From the NCBI GenBank assembly GCA_900471485.1, contig UCEU01000026.1:62001-126000 (forward strand): a DNA stretch of 64,000 bases. The letters run 5' to 3'. Positions 18,202 to 26,557 of this stretch are shown one piece after another. Source of the DNA: Hyphomicrobiales bacterium. GTDB taxonomy: Bacteria; Pseudomonadota; Alphaproteobacteria; Rhizobiales; Rhizobiaceae. The notes under the pieces were generated by a model. That model worked only from the letters and a program-made list of their open reading frames with translations. It had not been told where the DNA came from and ran no database searches. Each line of letters starts with the position of its first letter. The stretch's first letter is position 1. Position numbers and translations under genes: made by a program.

Positions 18202-18205
18202 TGTC

Positions 18206-18655
18206 ATGGTGGTCGTCAGGCGAGCGAGCGTAGACGACATCGGGGCATGGGCCGTGCTGCGCGCCGATCTCTGGCCCAGCCGGACGGCGGACGGGCATCG
18301 CGACGACCTGATCCAGACCTTTTTCTCGGAAAATGGCGACACACAGGGCTTCCTCGCGATTTCAAGCGAGGGAGAGGTAGTGGGCTTTGCCGAGGCTGCG
18401 CTGCGGCGTGACTATGTCAACGGCTGCGAGACTTCGCCGGTGCTGTTTCTCGAGGGCATATATACGAGCCCGGATCATCGGCGCCGGGGCGTGGCGCGCC
18501 TGCTGACTGCCGCGGTCGAAGCCTGGGGCAGGGAGGCCGGCTGCACCGAGTTTGCTTCCGACGCGGCGATCGACAATAGCGACAGCCATGACATGCACGC
18601 GGCATTCGGTTTCGAGGAAACCCAGCGCGTCGTCTATTTTCGCAAAGCTCTCTGA
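18206..18655 (+). CDS. GNAT acetyltransferase resembling aminoglycoside 6'-N-acetyltransferase
   Basis: This 149-residue GNAT protein contains FLEGIYTSPDHRRRGVARLL, where the RRRGVA segment forms the acetyl-CoA pyrophosphate loop, then GCTEFASDAAIDNSDSHDMH and the ending GFEETQRVVYFRK. This arrangement closely matches AAC(6')-I type aminoglycoside acetyltransferases. Chromosomal homologues often have other natural substrates, so resistance is only inferred. It begins 4 bp after dgkA and is probably co-transcribed, then converges with the MYG1 gene. Confidence 0.82.
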   Translation: MVVVRRASVDDIGAWAVLRADLWPSRTADGHRDDLIQTFFSENGDTQGFLAISSEGEVVGFAEAALRRDYVNGCETSPVLFLEGIYTSPDHRRRGVARLLTAAVEAWGREAGCTEFASDAAIDNSDSHDMHAAFGFEETQRVVYFRKAL

Positions 18656-18676
18656 GGTTCTACTTAGCCGGCCAGA

Positions 18677-19618
18677 TTATCCGGCAACCGCCTCGGTTTC
18701 CATTTCCGACAGTGCTTCCGCGACCGCGATATCCGCCATGGCCAATGCTGCCTCGCGGGTCTTGGCGGCTGCGATGAAGCGGCCGTTGTGGCAGAAGCTG
18801 GCGCCCTTGACGCCGCAGACGGCCTCGAGTTCGCCATTGCTGAGGCCGGCCCAGGACTTAGGAAGGTCGGCTCGCAGCGCGAAACCTTCCTCCTCGCGGC
18901 GGATTCCGGTCAGGCACCAGTCCTTGTCGCGGGGGTGGACGACGAAGAGGAGGTGATCGGCGCCGGATTTGACGATGGCGGGGCGGAAAGGCATGCCCAT
19001 CGGCAGTTCCAGCACGCGGCCGGCGCCAGCCTTTGCGATCGCCTGCTGGACGATCGTCTCGGCGCGCAGCTTGGCGGCGTTCTTGCCGATCTTCGCTTCG
19101 GCGAAGGTGCGGGCGATGGCGAGTGCGGCGTGGAACGCGCGATCGTCGGCATCGGGTTCGTTGTTGTCGAAATTGGGCTTCAGCGTTTCGAGCAGCGACG
19201 GCAGGGTCAAGCCGGCGAGCGGGCCGGAGGGGCTGAGCGCGCCGTTGTCGGTGAGGTCGATCGGCAGGACAAAGCTGGCGTCGAAGGAGGCGTGCAGGCT
19301 TTCGATATGATCGGCGGGGAGACCCATAGCGACCAGATAGTCGCGGCCGTAATGTTTCCAGATCAGGCCGAAGGAGCTGTAGGGCTGGCCGTCGTCGCGC
19401 AGCGGCGCGCCGCGCTGGTGGTGATCGAAGATGCCGGCATCGGCGTCGTAGGCGCCGCCGACGTCGTAGATGATGCGGTCGGCGCCGGGCGTGATCCACT
19501 CCGGCGCGCGGCTGCGGACCACGCGGGCATTCGGAAACAGCCGCGTCAGGATCACGCTCGAGAGAAGCTCATCGGCATGGAAGCCACCGGAATGGGTGAC
19601 GAGATAGTCTGTGGTCAT
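18677..19618 (-). CDS. MYG1 family protein (predicted metal-dependent hydrolase/exonuclease)
   Basis: This 313-residue protein has MYG1 hallmarks: VTHSGGFHADELLSS at the N-terminus, YDVGGAYDADAGIFDHHQRG with a DHH-like metal motif, and the C-terminal segment with SWAGLSNGELEAVCGVKGASFCHNGRF. Eukaryotic MYG1 is a 3'-5' RNA exonuclease; bacterial versions are poorly studied. The gene is conserved in rhizobia. It follows the VOC gene on the same strand by about 116 bp. Confidence 0.88.
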   Translation of the reverse strand: MTTDYLVTHSGGFHADELLSSVILTRLFPNARVVRSRAPEWITPGADRIIYDVGGAYDADAGIFDHHQRGAPLRDDGQPYSSFGLIWKHYGRDYLVAMGLPADHIESLHASFDASFVLPIDLTDNGALSPSGPLAGLTLPSLLETLKPNFDNNEPDADDRAFHAALAIARTFAEAKIGKNAAKLRAETIVQQAIAKAGAGRVLELPMGMPFRPAIVKSGADHLLFVVHPRDKDWCLTGIRREEEGFALRADLPKSWAGLSNGELEAVCGVKGASFCHNGRFIAAAKTREAALAMADIAVAEALSEMETEAVAG

Positions 19619-19734
19619 GCCGGATAGCGCCCTGTCGTGTTCGAGAAGTTATGTGCTTGCGGCATCAGATAGCCTGTGCAGCAGGGCTTCTCAAGCGAAG
19701 TTCGCCATTTCCGGCAAGTTTGTCCTGAAATGCG

Positions 19735-20211
19735 TCAGCCGCGTCGTGAGGCGTCGATCGCCGCGACGTCGATCTTGCGCATCTTCATCATGGCGGCGAA
19801 GGCGCGCTTGGCCTCGGCACCACCCACTTTCAGCGCCTCTGTCAGGGTGCGCGGCGTGATCTGCCAGGACACGCCCCATCTGTCCTTGCACCAGCCGCAG
19901 TCGCTTTCCGCGCCGCCATTGTTGACGATGGCGTTCCAGTAGCGATCGGTCTCTTCCTGGTCGTCGGTGGCGATCTGGAAGGAGAATGCCTCGTTGTGCT
20001 TGAAGACAGGCCCGCCGTTGAGGCCGATGCAAGCAACGCCCGCGACGGTGAACTCGACGACCAAGACATCACCTTCCTGGCCGTCGGGATAATCGCCGGG
20101 CGCGCGGATCACCGCGTCGACGCGGCTGTCGGGAAAGGTCTCGGCATAAAAGCGGGCCGCAGCCTCGGCATCCCTGTCGTACCAGACGCAGATCGTGTTC
20201 TTGGCAACCAT
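19735..20211 (-). CDS. VOC family protein (PhnB-like)
   Basis: This 158-residue protein resembles the PhnB/3-demethylubiquinone methyltransferase-like VOC group: ICVWYDRDAEAAARFYAETF at the start, FTVAGVACIGLNGGPVFKHNEAFSFQI in the core, then GWCKDRWGVSWQITP and a C-terminal AFAAMMKMRKIDVAAI tail. The family fold binds metals and small molecules, but most members are uncharacterised. ATG 20211 follows a GGAGGAAATC ribosome binding site; a longer frame to 20238 is unsupported. It lies 100 bp downstream of the histidine kinase on the same strand. Confidence 0.85.
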   Translation of the reverse strand: MVAKNTICVWYDRDAEAAARFYAETFPDSRVDAVIRAPGDYPDGQEGDVLVVEFTVAGVACIGLNGGPVFKHNEAFSFQIATDDQEETDRYWNAIVNNGGAESDCGWCKDRWGVSWQITPRTLTEALKVGGAEAKRAFAAMMKMRKIDVAAIDASRRG

Positions 20212-20311
20212 GATTTCCTCCCGTTGTTCCGTCCTCAACGGGTGACATAAGGGCGGGAACGGCTTTCTCCAGTGCGGAAGCGCAATTCATGCAAGCGGTA
20301 GCTGAAAAAGC

Positions 20312-21847
20312 TCAGGCGAAGCTGCGGCGCTTGCGGGAGATCGCCTGCGTATCCTCGACCGCCGGCACGGTCTGCAGCACGCGCTGCGAGGGCAGGATGG
20401 CGATGACTTCGGTGCCCTCGCGCAGCTTGGACTTGAGGATGAACTGGCCGTCGTGCTTGGCGAGGATGGCCTGGACGATCGGAAGGCCGAGGCCGGTGCC
20501 CTGTTCAGCACTCTTGATGGCGATCGATCCCTGGCCGAAGGCGGAAAGCACGACGGGGATTTCCTCCTCGGGAATGCCGGGACCGTTGTCCTTGATGGAG
20601 ATGTACTGGCCGCCACCGGCCGTCCAGCCGACCTTGACCATGATCTCGCCGGCCTGCGGCGTGAACTTAACGGCATTGGATAGCAGGTTCAGGATGACCT
20701 GGCGCATCGACTTCTCATCCGCCCAGACGGATGGCAGCTCGGGTTCGAACTGCTGCGAGATGGTGATGTTCTTGGCGCGGGCGCGCAGCTGCACCATGCC
20801 GATGCAATCTTCCGAGATGTCGAGCAGCGATATCGCTTCCTCGGCGAGCTCGTACTTGCCTGCCTCGATGCGCGAGAGGTCGAGAATCTCGTTGATGAGG
20901 TTCAGGAGATGCTCGCCGGAGCGGTGGATGTCGTTGGTGTATTCCTTGTAGGTCGGGTTGTTGAGGGGACCCATGACCTCGGCGGACATCACCTCGGAAA
21001 AGCCGAGGATGGCATTGAGAGGGGTGCGCAGCTCGTGTGACATCGAGGCGAGGAAGCGCGACTTGGCGAGGTTGGCTTCCTCGGCGCGGCGGCGCGCCTC
21101 GTCGGACATCGACTTGGCGACTTCGAGTTCGGCGATGAGATCGTCCTTCTCGGCCTGGAAGGCGAGGATCTTCAGGTTGGATTTGAACAGGCGGTCGCCA
21201 ATGTGATTGAAGAAGATCACCGTGGTGGTGAGGATCGCGGCGAGGCTGACCTCCAGTATGTCACGGGAAAGCCCGGCCTTGATGATGAGGCCGGCGACAA
21301 CAGGCGCGAAGGTGACGAGCACCGATGGCGTCAGCATGAAGTTCGACATCGCCGTGACGGAGAGCGCGATCAACAGCGTGGCGCCCTTGTAGAGAACGAA
21401 GCTGGCGGGCTCGCAGGTGGCGCAGTCCTGCAACGCGAAGACGGCCCAGCAGCAGCCGATCGTCAACTGCCCGAGCAAGAGCACGCGGCGCCATTTGCGG
21501 GCGTTGACGGCGGTGAGTTCGCGCTTGCGGGCGCGGCGGGCGAGGAAGACATTGGCGGCATGGGCTGTCAGCGTCAGCAGCGCCCAGAGGAAAATCTGGG
21601 TGTTCTCGGTCATGTAGATGCCGAGCGCGGCGATGATGACGACGAAGAGCGGAACGATCGAGGCGCCCTGCAGCACGGCGTTGATATAGAGCAGAAGCAC
21701 GTCACGATCGAAGGCGCCGCTTGCGGGGTGGCTTGATTGCAGCCGCTCACGCGTCTGGCGAACCGCTTTCGACACCGGCTTGTTGCGGTGGCTGCGCGAT
21801 TTGTCGACGATGTTCTTGTCTGTCGATGTGCTTACGCCGGTACCCAT
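20312..21847 (-). CDS. pdhS2: PleC/DivJ-family sensor histidine kinase, PdhS2-like
   Basis: This 511-residue kinase has about six N-terminal membrane helices (residues about 48-215), a coiled linker (EKDDLIAELEVAKSM), a HisKA domain with SHELRTPLNAILGFSEVM, and a HATPase domain with N box LLSNAVKFT, G1 IKDNGPGIP and G2 GTGLGLPI. The phospho-acceptor His is residue 271 and the phosphatase-type Thr is 275, the same numbering I recall for Agrobacterium PdhS2. These kinases act through DivK to control CtrA, coordinating cell cycle, motility and attachment. Orthology is inferred from length, numbering and architecture. It is divergent from the nuclease gene. Confidence 0.87.
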   Translation of the reverse strand: MGTGVSTSTDKNIVDKSRSHRNKPVSKAVRQTRERLQSSHPASGAFDRDVLLLYINAVLQGASIVPLFVVIIAALGIYMTENTQIFLWALLTLTAHAANVFLARRARKRELTAVNARKWRRVLLLGQLTIGCCWAVFALQDCATCEPASFVLYKGATLLIALSVTAMSNFMLTPSVLVTFAPVVAGLIIKAGLSRDILEVSLAAILTTTVIFFNHIGDRLFKSNLKILAFQAEKDDLIAELEVAKSMSDEARRRAEEANLAKSRFLASMSHELRTPLNAILGFSEVMSAEVMGPLNNPTYKEYTNDIHRSGEHLLNLINEILDLSRIEAGKYELAEEAISLLDISEDCIGMVQLRARAKNITISQQFEPELPSVWADEKSMRQVILNLLSNAVKFTPQAGEIMVKVGWTAGGGQYISIKDNGPGIPEEEIPVVLSAFGQGSIAIKSAEQGTGLGLPIVQAILAKHDGQFILKSKLREGTEVIAILPSQRVLQTVPAVEDTQAISRKRRSFA

Positions 21848-21953
21848 TGCACACGTTGAATTTTGATCCGCGGATGGCTACACCCTAGACCGCAAATGTT
21901 AAGAAGCCGTTTGCCATCTTTGGCAAGGCTTTGTTTTTCAAGGAGGCGAAAGC

Positions 21954-22493
21954 GTGACGCGCGGTTTGCGGACGATACGCGACGGCGTGACCGCGCTGGC
22001 TCTGCTGGTTTTCATCTGGCTGATCGCCGCCAAGCTCAACGATCATGCCGCGATCGTCCATGCCGGCGCCTTTCGCGCGGCCGATGGCGACAGTCTCGCC
22101 ATTGGGAGTGAGCGGATGCGGCTCTTCGGGATCGACGCACCGGAGCTCAGCCAGACCTGCCAGCGCGATGGTGCGACATGGGCTTGCGGGCAGGAGGCGA
22201 AGCGGATGCTTCAGGGACTTGTCGCCGCAGCGGATGCACAATGCCAGGGGACGGAGCGCGATCGCTTCAGCCGCCTGCTGGTGGTCTGCCATGCGGGTGG
22301 GCTCGATCTCAACGGAGCGATGGTGCGCCGGGGCATGGCGGTTTCCTATGGCGGCTACCAATCCGAGGAGAGGCAGGCGAGGGCGGAGAAGGTCGGTCTC
22401 TGGGCGGGGACATTCGACATGCCGCGGGCGGTGCGCGATCATAAGCAGCAGGAGCGGCAGCCGCACGGTCCTTCGGGGCTGTTGTCGTGGTGA
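21954..22493 (+). CDS. Thermonuclease (SNase-like) family protein, membrane-anchored or exported
   Basis: This 179-residue protein opens with a hydrophobic helix (ALALLVFIWLIAAKL), then the staphylococcal-nuclease fold: AADGDSLAIGSERMRLFGIDAPELSQTC, with an Asp and the RLFGIDAPE loop bearing the catalytic Arg, and later CQGTERDRFSRLLVVC. Calcium-dependent phosphodiester cleavage is typical of the family, though rhizobial members are little studied. The GTG start follows a strong AGGAGG. Its stop overlaps the start of the UDG-family gene, so translation is coupled. Confidence 0.85.
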   Translation: MTRGLRTIRDGVTALALLVFIWLIAAKLNDHAAIVHAGAFRAADGDSLAIGSERMRLFGIDAPELSQTCQRDGATWACGQEAKRMLQGLVAAADAQCQGTERDRFSRLLVVCHAGGLDLNGAMVRRGMAVSYGGYQSEERQARAEKVGLWAGTFDMPRAVRDHKQQERQPHGPSGLLSW

Positions 22494-23125
22494 CGGCCGA
22501 CGAGCAGGTGCTGGAGGCTCTGCGGGTCGAGATCACCCGATGTCGGATCTGCCGTGACGCGCCGCTCAAGGGGCCGGGGGATCGGCTGCCGCATGAGCCG
22601 CGGCCGGTCGTGGTGATATCCTCGAAGGCGAAAGTGCTGATCGCGGGGCAGGCGCCGGGGCTGCGGGTTCACGAGAGCGGCCTGCCCTTCAATGACGCCT
22701 CGGGCGACCGGCTGCGCGAGTGGCTGCAGGTGGACCGGGAGACGTTCTATGACCGCGACCGCTTCGCCATCGTGCCCATGGGCTTCTGTTTTCCGGGCTA
22801 TGACACGAGGGGTAGCGACCTGCCGCCGCGGCGGGAATGCGCGCCGCAGTGGCGCGCGCGGGTGTTGGATGCCATGCCGCAGATCGAGCTGGTGCTTGTC
22901 ATCGGGCAATATGCGCAAGCCTGGCACATGGCCGCAGAGCGGCGGGAAAACATGACCGAGACCGTCAAGGCGTGGCGCTCGACGCTGTTTGCCAACCGCT
23001 CACCGGCGGTGCTGCCGCTGCCGCATCCGAGCTGGCGCAACAGCGCGTGGATCAAGCGCAATCCCTGGTTCGTGGAAGAGTTGTTGCCGGTGCTTCGCGA
23101 GCGCTTGACGTTTCTTCTCCGTTGA
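22487..23125 (+). CDS. Uracil-DNA glycosylase superfamily protein
   Basis: This 212-residue protein matches the UDG superfamily: CRICRDAPL near the N-terminus, VLIAGQAPGLRVHESGLPFND as motif 1, and LPLPHPSWRN as the C-terminal motif with the conserved His. Four-cysteine iron-sulfur ligation seen in families 4/5 is not complete here (only Cys pairs CRIC are visible), so it fits the short uncharacterised group. Substrate specificity is uncertain. Tandem GTG codons at 22487 and 22490 both overlap the nuclease stop. Confidence 0.83.
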   Translation: MVTADEQVLEALRVEITRCRICRDAPLKGPGDRLPHEPRPVVVISSKAKVLIAGQAPGLRVHESGLPFNDASGDRLREWLQVDRETFYDRDRFAIVPMGFCFPGYDTRGSDLPPRRECAPQWRARVLDAMPQIELVLVIGQYAQAWHMAAERRENMTETVKAWRSTLFANRSPAVLPLPHPSWRNSAWIKRNPWFVEELLPVLRERLTFLLR

Positions 23126-23192
23126 AACAAAATTCTGTCAACGGCCCGGAATCAGGCGATACCGGAAAAATAAATTCACGAAGGGCATTTTG

Positions 23193-23681
23193 ATGGACCG
23201 TCTCGACCGCAAGATCCTGCGCCTCCTGCAGGAAGATTCGACATTGGCTGTTGCCGATCTCGCCAAGAAGGTCGGGCTTTCCACCACGCCCTGCTGGCGC
23301 CGCATCCAGAAGATGGAAGAGGACGGCGTCATCAAGCGCCGCGTCGCCATCCTCGATCCGGAGAAGGTCAACACCAAGGTCACGGTCTTCGTGTCGATCC
23401 GCACCGCGACGCATTCGATCGAATGGCTGCGCCGCTTCTCCGAGGTGGTCGCGGAATTCCCCGAGGTGGTCGAGTTCTACCGCATGAGCGGCGACGTCGA
23501 TTACCTGCTGCGCGTGGTGGTGCCCGATATCGCGGCCTATGACGCCTTCTACAAGCGGATGATCGCCAAGATCGAAATCCGCGACGTCTCCTCGGCCTTC
23601 GCGATGGAGCAGATCAAGTATTCGACGCAGCTGCCGCTCGATTACATGATCCTCGACAGCTCGAAGTCGAACGAAGACTAA
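23193..23681 (+). CDS. Lrp/AsnC family transcriptional regulator
   Basis: This 162-residue regulator has an N-terminal helix-turn-helix (LDRKILRLLQEDSTLAVADL, then KKVGLSTTPCWRRIQKM) and a C-terminal RAM effector domain (VTVFVSIRT through SGDVDYLLRVVVPD). The family senses amino acids and assembles into octamers. The regulated gene is not evident; the neighbours are repair genes. ATG 23193 is preferred to the TTG one codon earlier. It converges with AlkD, the stops being 5 bp apart. Confidence 0.9.
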   Translation: MDRLDRKILRLLQEDSTLAVADLAKKVGLSTTPCWRRIQKMEEDGVIKRRVAILDPEKVNTKVTVFVSIRTATHSIEWLRRFSEVVAEFPEVVEFYRMSGDVDYLLRVVVPDIAAYDAFYKRMIAKIEIRDVSSAFAMEQIKYSTQLPLDYMILDSSKSNED

Positions 23682-23686
23682 GTTTC

Positions 23687-24373
23687 CTACGGCTTCAGGC
23701 GGGCGAGAACCTTCTCGTCCGTCAGTTCGCGGACGGCATCCTTGCCGATCCAGCGGGCGGTCTTGTCTTCAGCTGCGCCAAGCTTGCGTGCCAGCGACAG
23801 CGCCGGGACGCGGCAGCGGCGGTTGCGCTTTCCAATATTTCGCAGAGCCCAGTTGACCGCCTTGCGCACGAAGTTGCGCGGGTCGGTGGCGTGTTTCTCG
23901 ATGAGCTGCAGCCAGGCAAGGAGCGTAGAGTCCGGCTCTTCCTTCATGTGCACGGCAGCGCCCGCGATCATGGCGAAGGCGGTGCGCCTGACATATTCGC
24001 GCTCGTCGGCGGCAAAGATATCGATGAGCGACAGGAGACGCGCCTCGACGAAGAGATCGGCTGCGGTGTCGACCACTTCCCAGGAATTGAAGTCCTCGGC
24101 CCAGCAGCGGGCCTCCGCTTCGGTCAGTTTCCTGGGCTCAGCTGTATAGATCGCCAGCATCCGCGCTTCGCGTATGTCGCTCTGCCAAAGTTGCAGCGCA
24201 CGGTGGTGGTCGTTCCCGGCAATGCGGGCGAGGGCGCGCAGGTCGGGCGTAGAGATTCCGAGCGCCGTTTGCGTGACGATGCCGAAGCGGGCCATGCCCG
24301 CGATGGCCGCCTCCGACCGCAGCGAGCGCAGATGTTCGATCAGTGCCGCTGCGGTGGAAGCCGGTCCGATCAT
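23687..24373 (-). CDS. DNA alkylation repair protein (AlkD-like)
   Basis: This 228-residue protein is built of ARM/HEAT-like helical repeats, as in the AlkD DNA glycosylase family that removes N3- and N7-alkylpurines without flipping the base. Visible features are SDIREARMLAIYTAEP, EDFNSWEVVDTAAD with the conserved Trp and Asp near the active cleft, and NFVRKAVNWALRNIGKRN. It overlaps the upstream dehydrogenase gene by 4 bp (ATGA), suggesting translational coupling without an obvious metabolic link. Confidence 0.88.
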   Translation of the reverse strand: MIGPASTAAALIEHLRSLRSEAAIAGMARFGIVTQTALGISTPDLRALARIAGNDHHRALQLWQSDIREARMLAIYTAEPRKLTEAEARCWAEDFNSWEVVDTAADLFVEARLLSLIDIFAADEREYVRRTAFAMIAGAAVHMKEEPDSTLLAWLQLIEKHATDPRNFVRKAVNWALRNIGKRNRRCRVPALSLARKLGAAEDKTARWIGKDAVRELTDEKVLARLKP

Positions 24374-25239
24374 TTTTCTAGCCGGGCGAGGAGGGACGAG
24401 GTATCCCAGCGGTTTCCGCCCATGGCCTGGACATCGCCGTAGAACTGGTCGACGAGGGCGGTCAACGGCAGCTTAGCGCCGTTGCTGCGGGCTTCTGCCA
24501 GAACGATGCCGAGATCCTTGCGCATCCAGTCGATGGCGAAGCCGAAATCATACTTGCCTTCATTCATGGTCTTGTGGCGGTTTTCCATCTGCCAGGAGCC
24601 GGCGGCGCCCTTGGAAATGACATCGACCACCTTCTCGATATCGAGGCCGGCGCGCTTGCCGAAATGGATGCCTTCCGCCAATCCCTGGACGACACCGGCG
24701 ATGCAGATCTGGTTGATCATCTTGGTGAGCTGGCCGGAGCCAGCAGGGCCCATCAGACCGACCATGCGGGCAAAGGCATCGATGACGGGCTTGGCCTTGT
24801 CGTAGTCAGCCTGCTCGCCGCCGCACATCACAGTCAGCACGCCGTTCTCGGCGCCGGCCTGGCCGCCGGATACCGGCGCGTCGATGAAGGCGCAGCCCTT
24901 GGCCTTGGCGGCTACATCAAGTTCGCGGGCGACTTCGGCGCTGGCGGTCGTGTTGTCGATCAGGATCGCACCCGGCTTCATCGTCTGCAGAACGCCATCC
25001 TCGCCCGATGTCACCGAACGGAGATCGTCGTCGTTGCCGACGCAGGTGAAGACGAAGTCCGCATCCTTGGCGGCTTCGGCCGGCGTCGGAGCGGACTTGC
25101 CGCCGAACTTCTCGGCCCAGGCGGCGGATTTCGCGGCGGTGCGATTATAGACCGTCACGTCGTGGCCGCCCTTCACCTTGAGATGGCCTGCCATGGGGAA
25201 ACCCATGACACCGAGACCGATGAATGCGACTTTTGCCAT
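24370..25239 (-). CDS. Beta-hydroxyacid dehydrogenase (3-hydroxyisobutyrate/tartronate-semialdehyde reductase family)
   Basis: This 289-residue NAD(P)-dependent enzyme has the Rossmann start IGLGVMGFPMAGHL, VYNRTAAK after the second strand, the substrate loop DAPVSGGQAGAENG, and the catalytic lysine segment GSGQLTKMINQICIAG. MmsB- and GarR-type enzymes oxidise short beta-hydroxyacids; which one this is cannot be settled. The ATG follows a reasonable site in the region facing ssuA. It overlaps the AlkD gene downstream by 4 bp. Confidence 0.88.
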   Translation of the reverse strand: MAKVAFIGLGVMGFPMAGHLKVKGGHDVTVYNRTAAKSAAWAEKFGGKSAPTPAEAAKDADFVFTCVGNDDDLRSVTSGEDGVLQTMKPGAILIDNTTASAEVARELDVAAKAKGCAFIDAPVSGGQAGAENGVLTVMCGGEQADYDKAKPVIDAFARMVGLMGPAGSGQLTKMINQICIAGVVQGLAEGIHFGKRAGLDIEKVVDVISKGAAGSWQMENRHKTMNEGKYDFGFAIDWMRKDLGIVLAEARSNGAKLPLTALVDQFYGDVQAMGGNRWDTSSLLARLEK

Positions 25240-25562
25240 ATGCCTGTTCCTTTTCGTGAATGCCGGAGACGAGGCTTAGCGCAAAGCGGGACGGGCGAAA
25301 AGGCGGAGTTTGTCGTTCAGTGACCACTGTCGGTATGGGCGCACCACGGGTTGGGCGGGCTTTCCGACGCGTGTGCTTGAGCACCAAGGTGGAAGAAAAT
25401 TCCGCTGAACAGCCGAAATCAGGTCAGGAAGATTTCCGTCGTGCCGGAATTCGGCAAATATAATTGTCGATCAAGTTTATGGATTTCATCAGTATGAGGC
25501 CATCGCAAACGAAGCGGGGCGGCCTCAGGGTTTGACCTCGGCTATCATAAAGGGGATTTGCC
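25240..25562. promoter_or_regulatory. Divergent promoter region of the dehydrogenase and ssu operon
   Basis: About 320 bases between divergent genes, with no supported coding frame. The section 25440-25500 is AT-rich and holds the short inverted repeat TGCCG-GAATT-CGGCA at 25442-25456, a possible operator. Sulfur-starvation control by a CysB/Cbl-type activator would be expected for ssu, but no consensus can be asserted. Confidence 0.4.
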
Positions 25563-26528
25563 ATGATTTCTCGTCGTCAGACGCTTGGGCTCTTTGGCGC
25601 GGCCGCCGCAACGGCGCTGCTGCCTGCCGTAAGGCCGGCCCGAGCCGCCGCCACCGAATTCCGCATCGGCTGGCAGAAGAACGGCGTGCTCGCGCTCGCC
25701 AAGCGCCGCGGCGCGCTGGAGAAGTGCCTTGCCGACAAGGGGATCACCGTCAGCTGGTCGGAGTTCACGTCGGGGCCTCCGCTTCTGGAAGCGCTGGGCG
25801 CTGGCGCGCTCGACTTCGGCGCCACCGGCGACGTTCCGCCGCTCTTCGCGCAGGCAGCCGGCGGGCAGCTCTACTATGTCGGCACCTACAAGGGGAGCGC
25901 TGCCGGTTCGGCCATCCTCGTGCGCAAGGATTCCGACATCAAGACGATCGAGGACCTGAAGGGCAAGAAGGTCGCCTTCAAGCGCGGATCCAGCGCCCAC
26001 AATGTTACCGTGAAGGTGCTGCGCAAGGGCGGTCTCAAGATCGACGACGTCGAGGCGTTGGATCTGGCGCCGCCGGATGCCGCCGCGGCCTTCAAGAACG
26101 GCAGCATCGACGCATGGTCGATCTGGGATCCCTATCTCGCCATCGCCGAGGCCGACCCGGATACGCGCATCCTCACGACCGCCGAGGGGATCGTCGAATC
26201 CTACAGCTACTTCCTCGCCAACTCCGAGTTCACCGATGCCAACGGGCCTGTCATCGTCGATGTGATCGACGAACTCGCCAAGGTCGGCCGTTCGGCGCAG
26301 GACAAGCTCGACGAGACGGTCAAGGAACTCTCCGAGATCACCGGCGTGCCAGCCGATGTGACGCGCGTGACCCTGACGCGGGCGGGCGCCGATCTCGGTG
26401 GCGTATCGACGATCACGGATGCGGCGGCCACCTATCAGCAGGCGCTGGCCGACGAGTTCTACGACCTCGGCATCGTGCCGAAGAAGCTTTCGACCGGTGA
26501 CATCATCTGGCGGCCCAAGGCCAGCTAA
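25563..26528 (+). CDS. ssuA: Alkanesulfonate ABC transporter substrate-binding protein
   Basis: This 321-residue periplasmic binding protein has a signal peptide with a twin-arginine-like start (ISRRQTLGLFG) ending around ARAA. The mature part matches SsuA/TauA: FRIGWQKNGVLALAKRRG, LGAGALDFGATGDVPPLFAQAAG and KKVAFKRGSSAHN. It collects sulfonates for uptake. It is the first gene of ssuADCB, with 29 bp to ssuD. Gene order and the presence of SsuD make the sulfonate assignment firm. Confidence 0.92.
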   Translation: MISRRQTLGLFGAAAATALLPAVRPARAAATEFRIGWQKNGVLALAKRRGALEKCLADKGITVSWSEFTSGPPLLEALGAGALDFGATGDVPPLFAQAAGGQLYYVGTYKGSAAGSAILVRKDSDIKTIEDLKGKKVAFKRGSSAHNVTVKVLRKGGLKIDDVEALDLAPPDAAAAFKNGSIDAWSIWDPYLAIAEADPDTRILTTAEGIVESYSYFLANSEFTDANGPVIVDVIDELAKVGRSAQDKLDETVKELSEITGVPADVTRVTLTRAGADLGGVSTITDAAATYQQALADEFYDLGIVPKKLSTGDIIWRPKAS

Positions 26529-26557
26529 CCCCATTTCGCGATAAAGGACTGTTTTCC

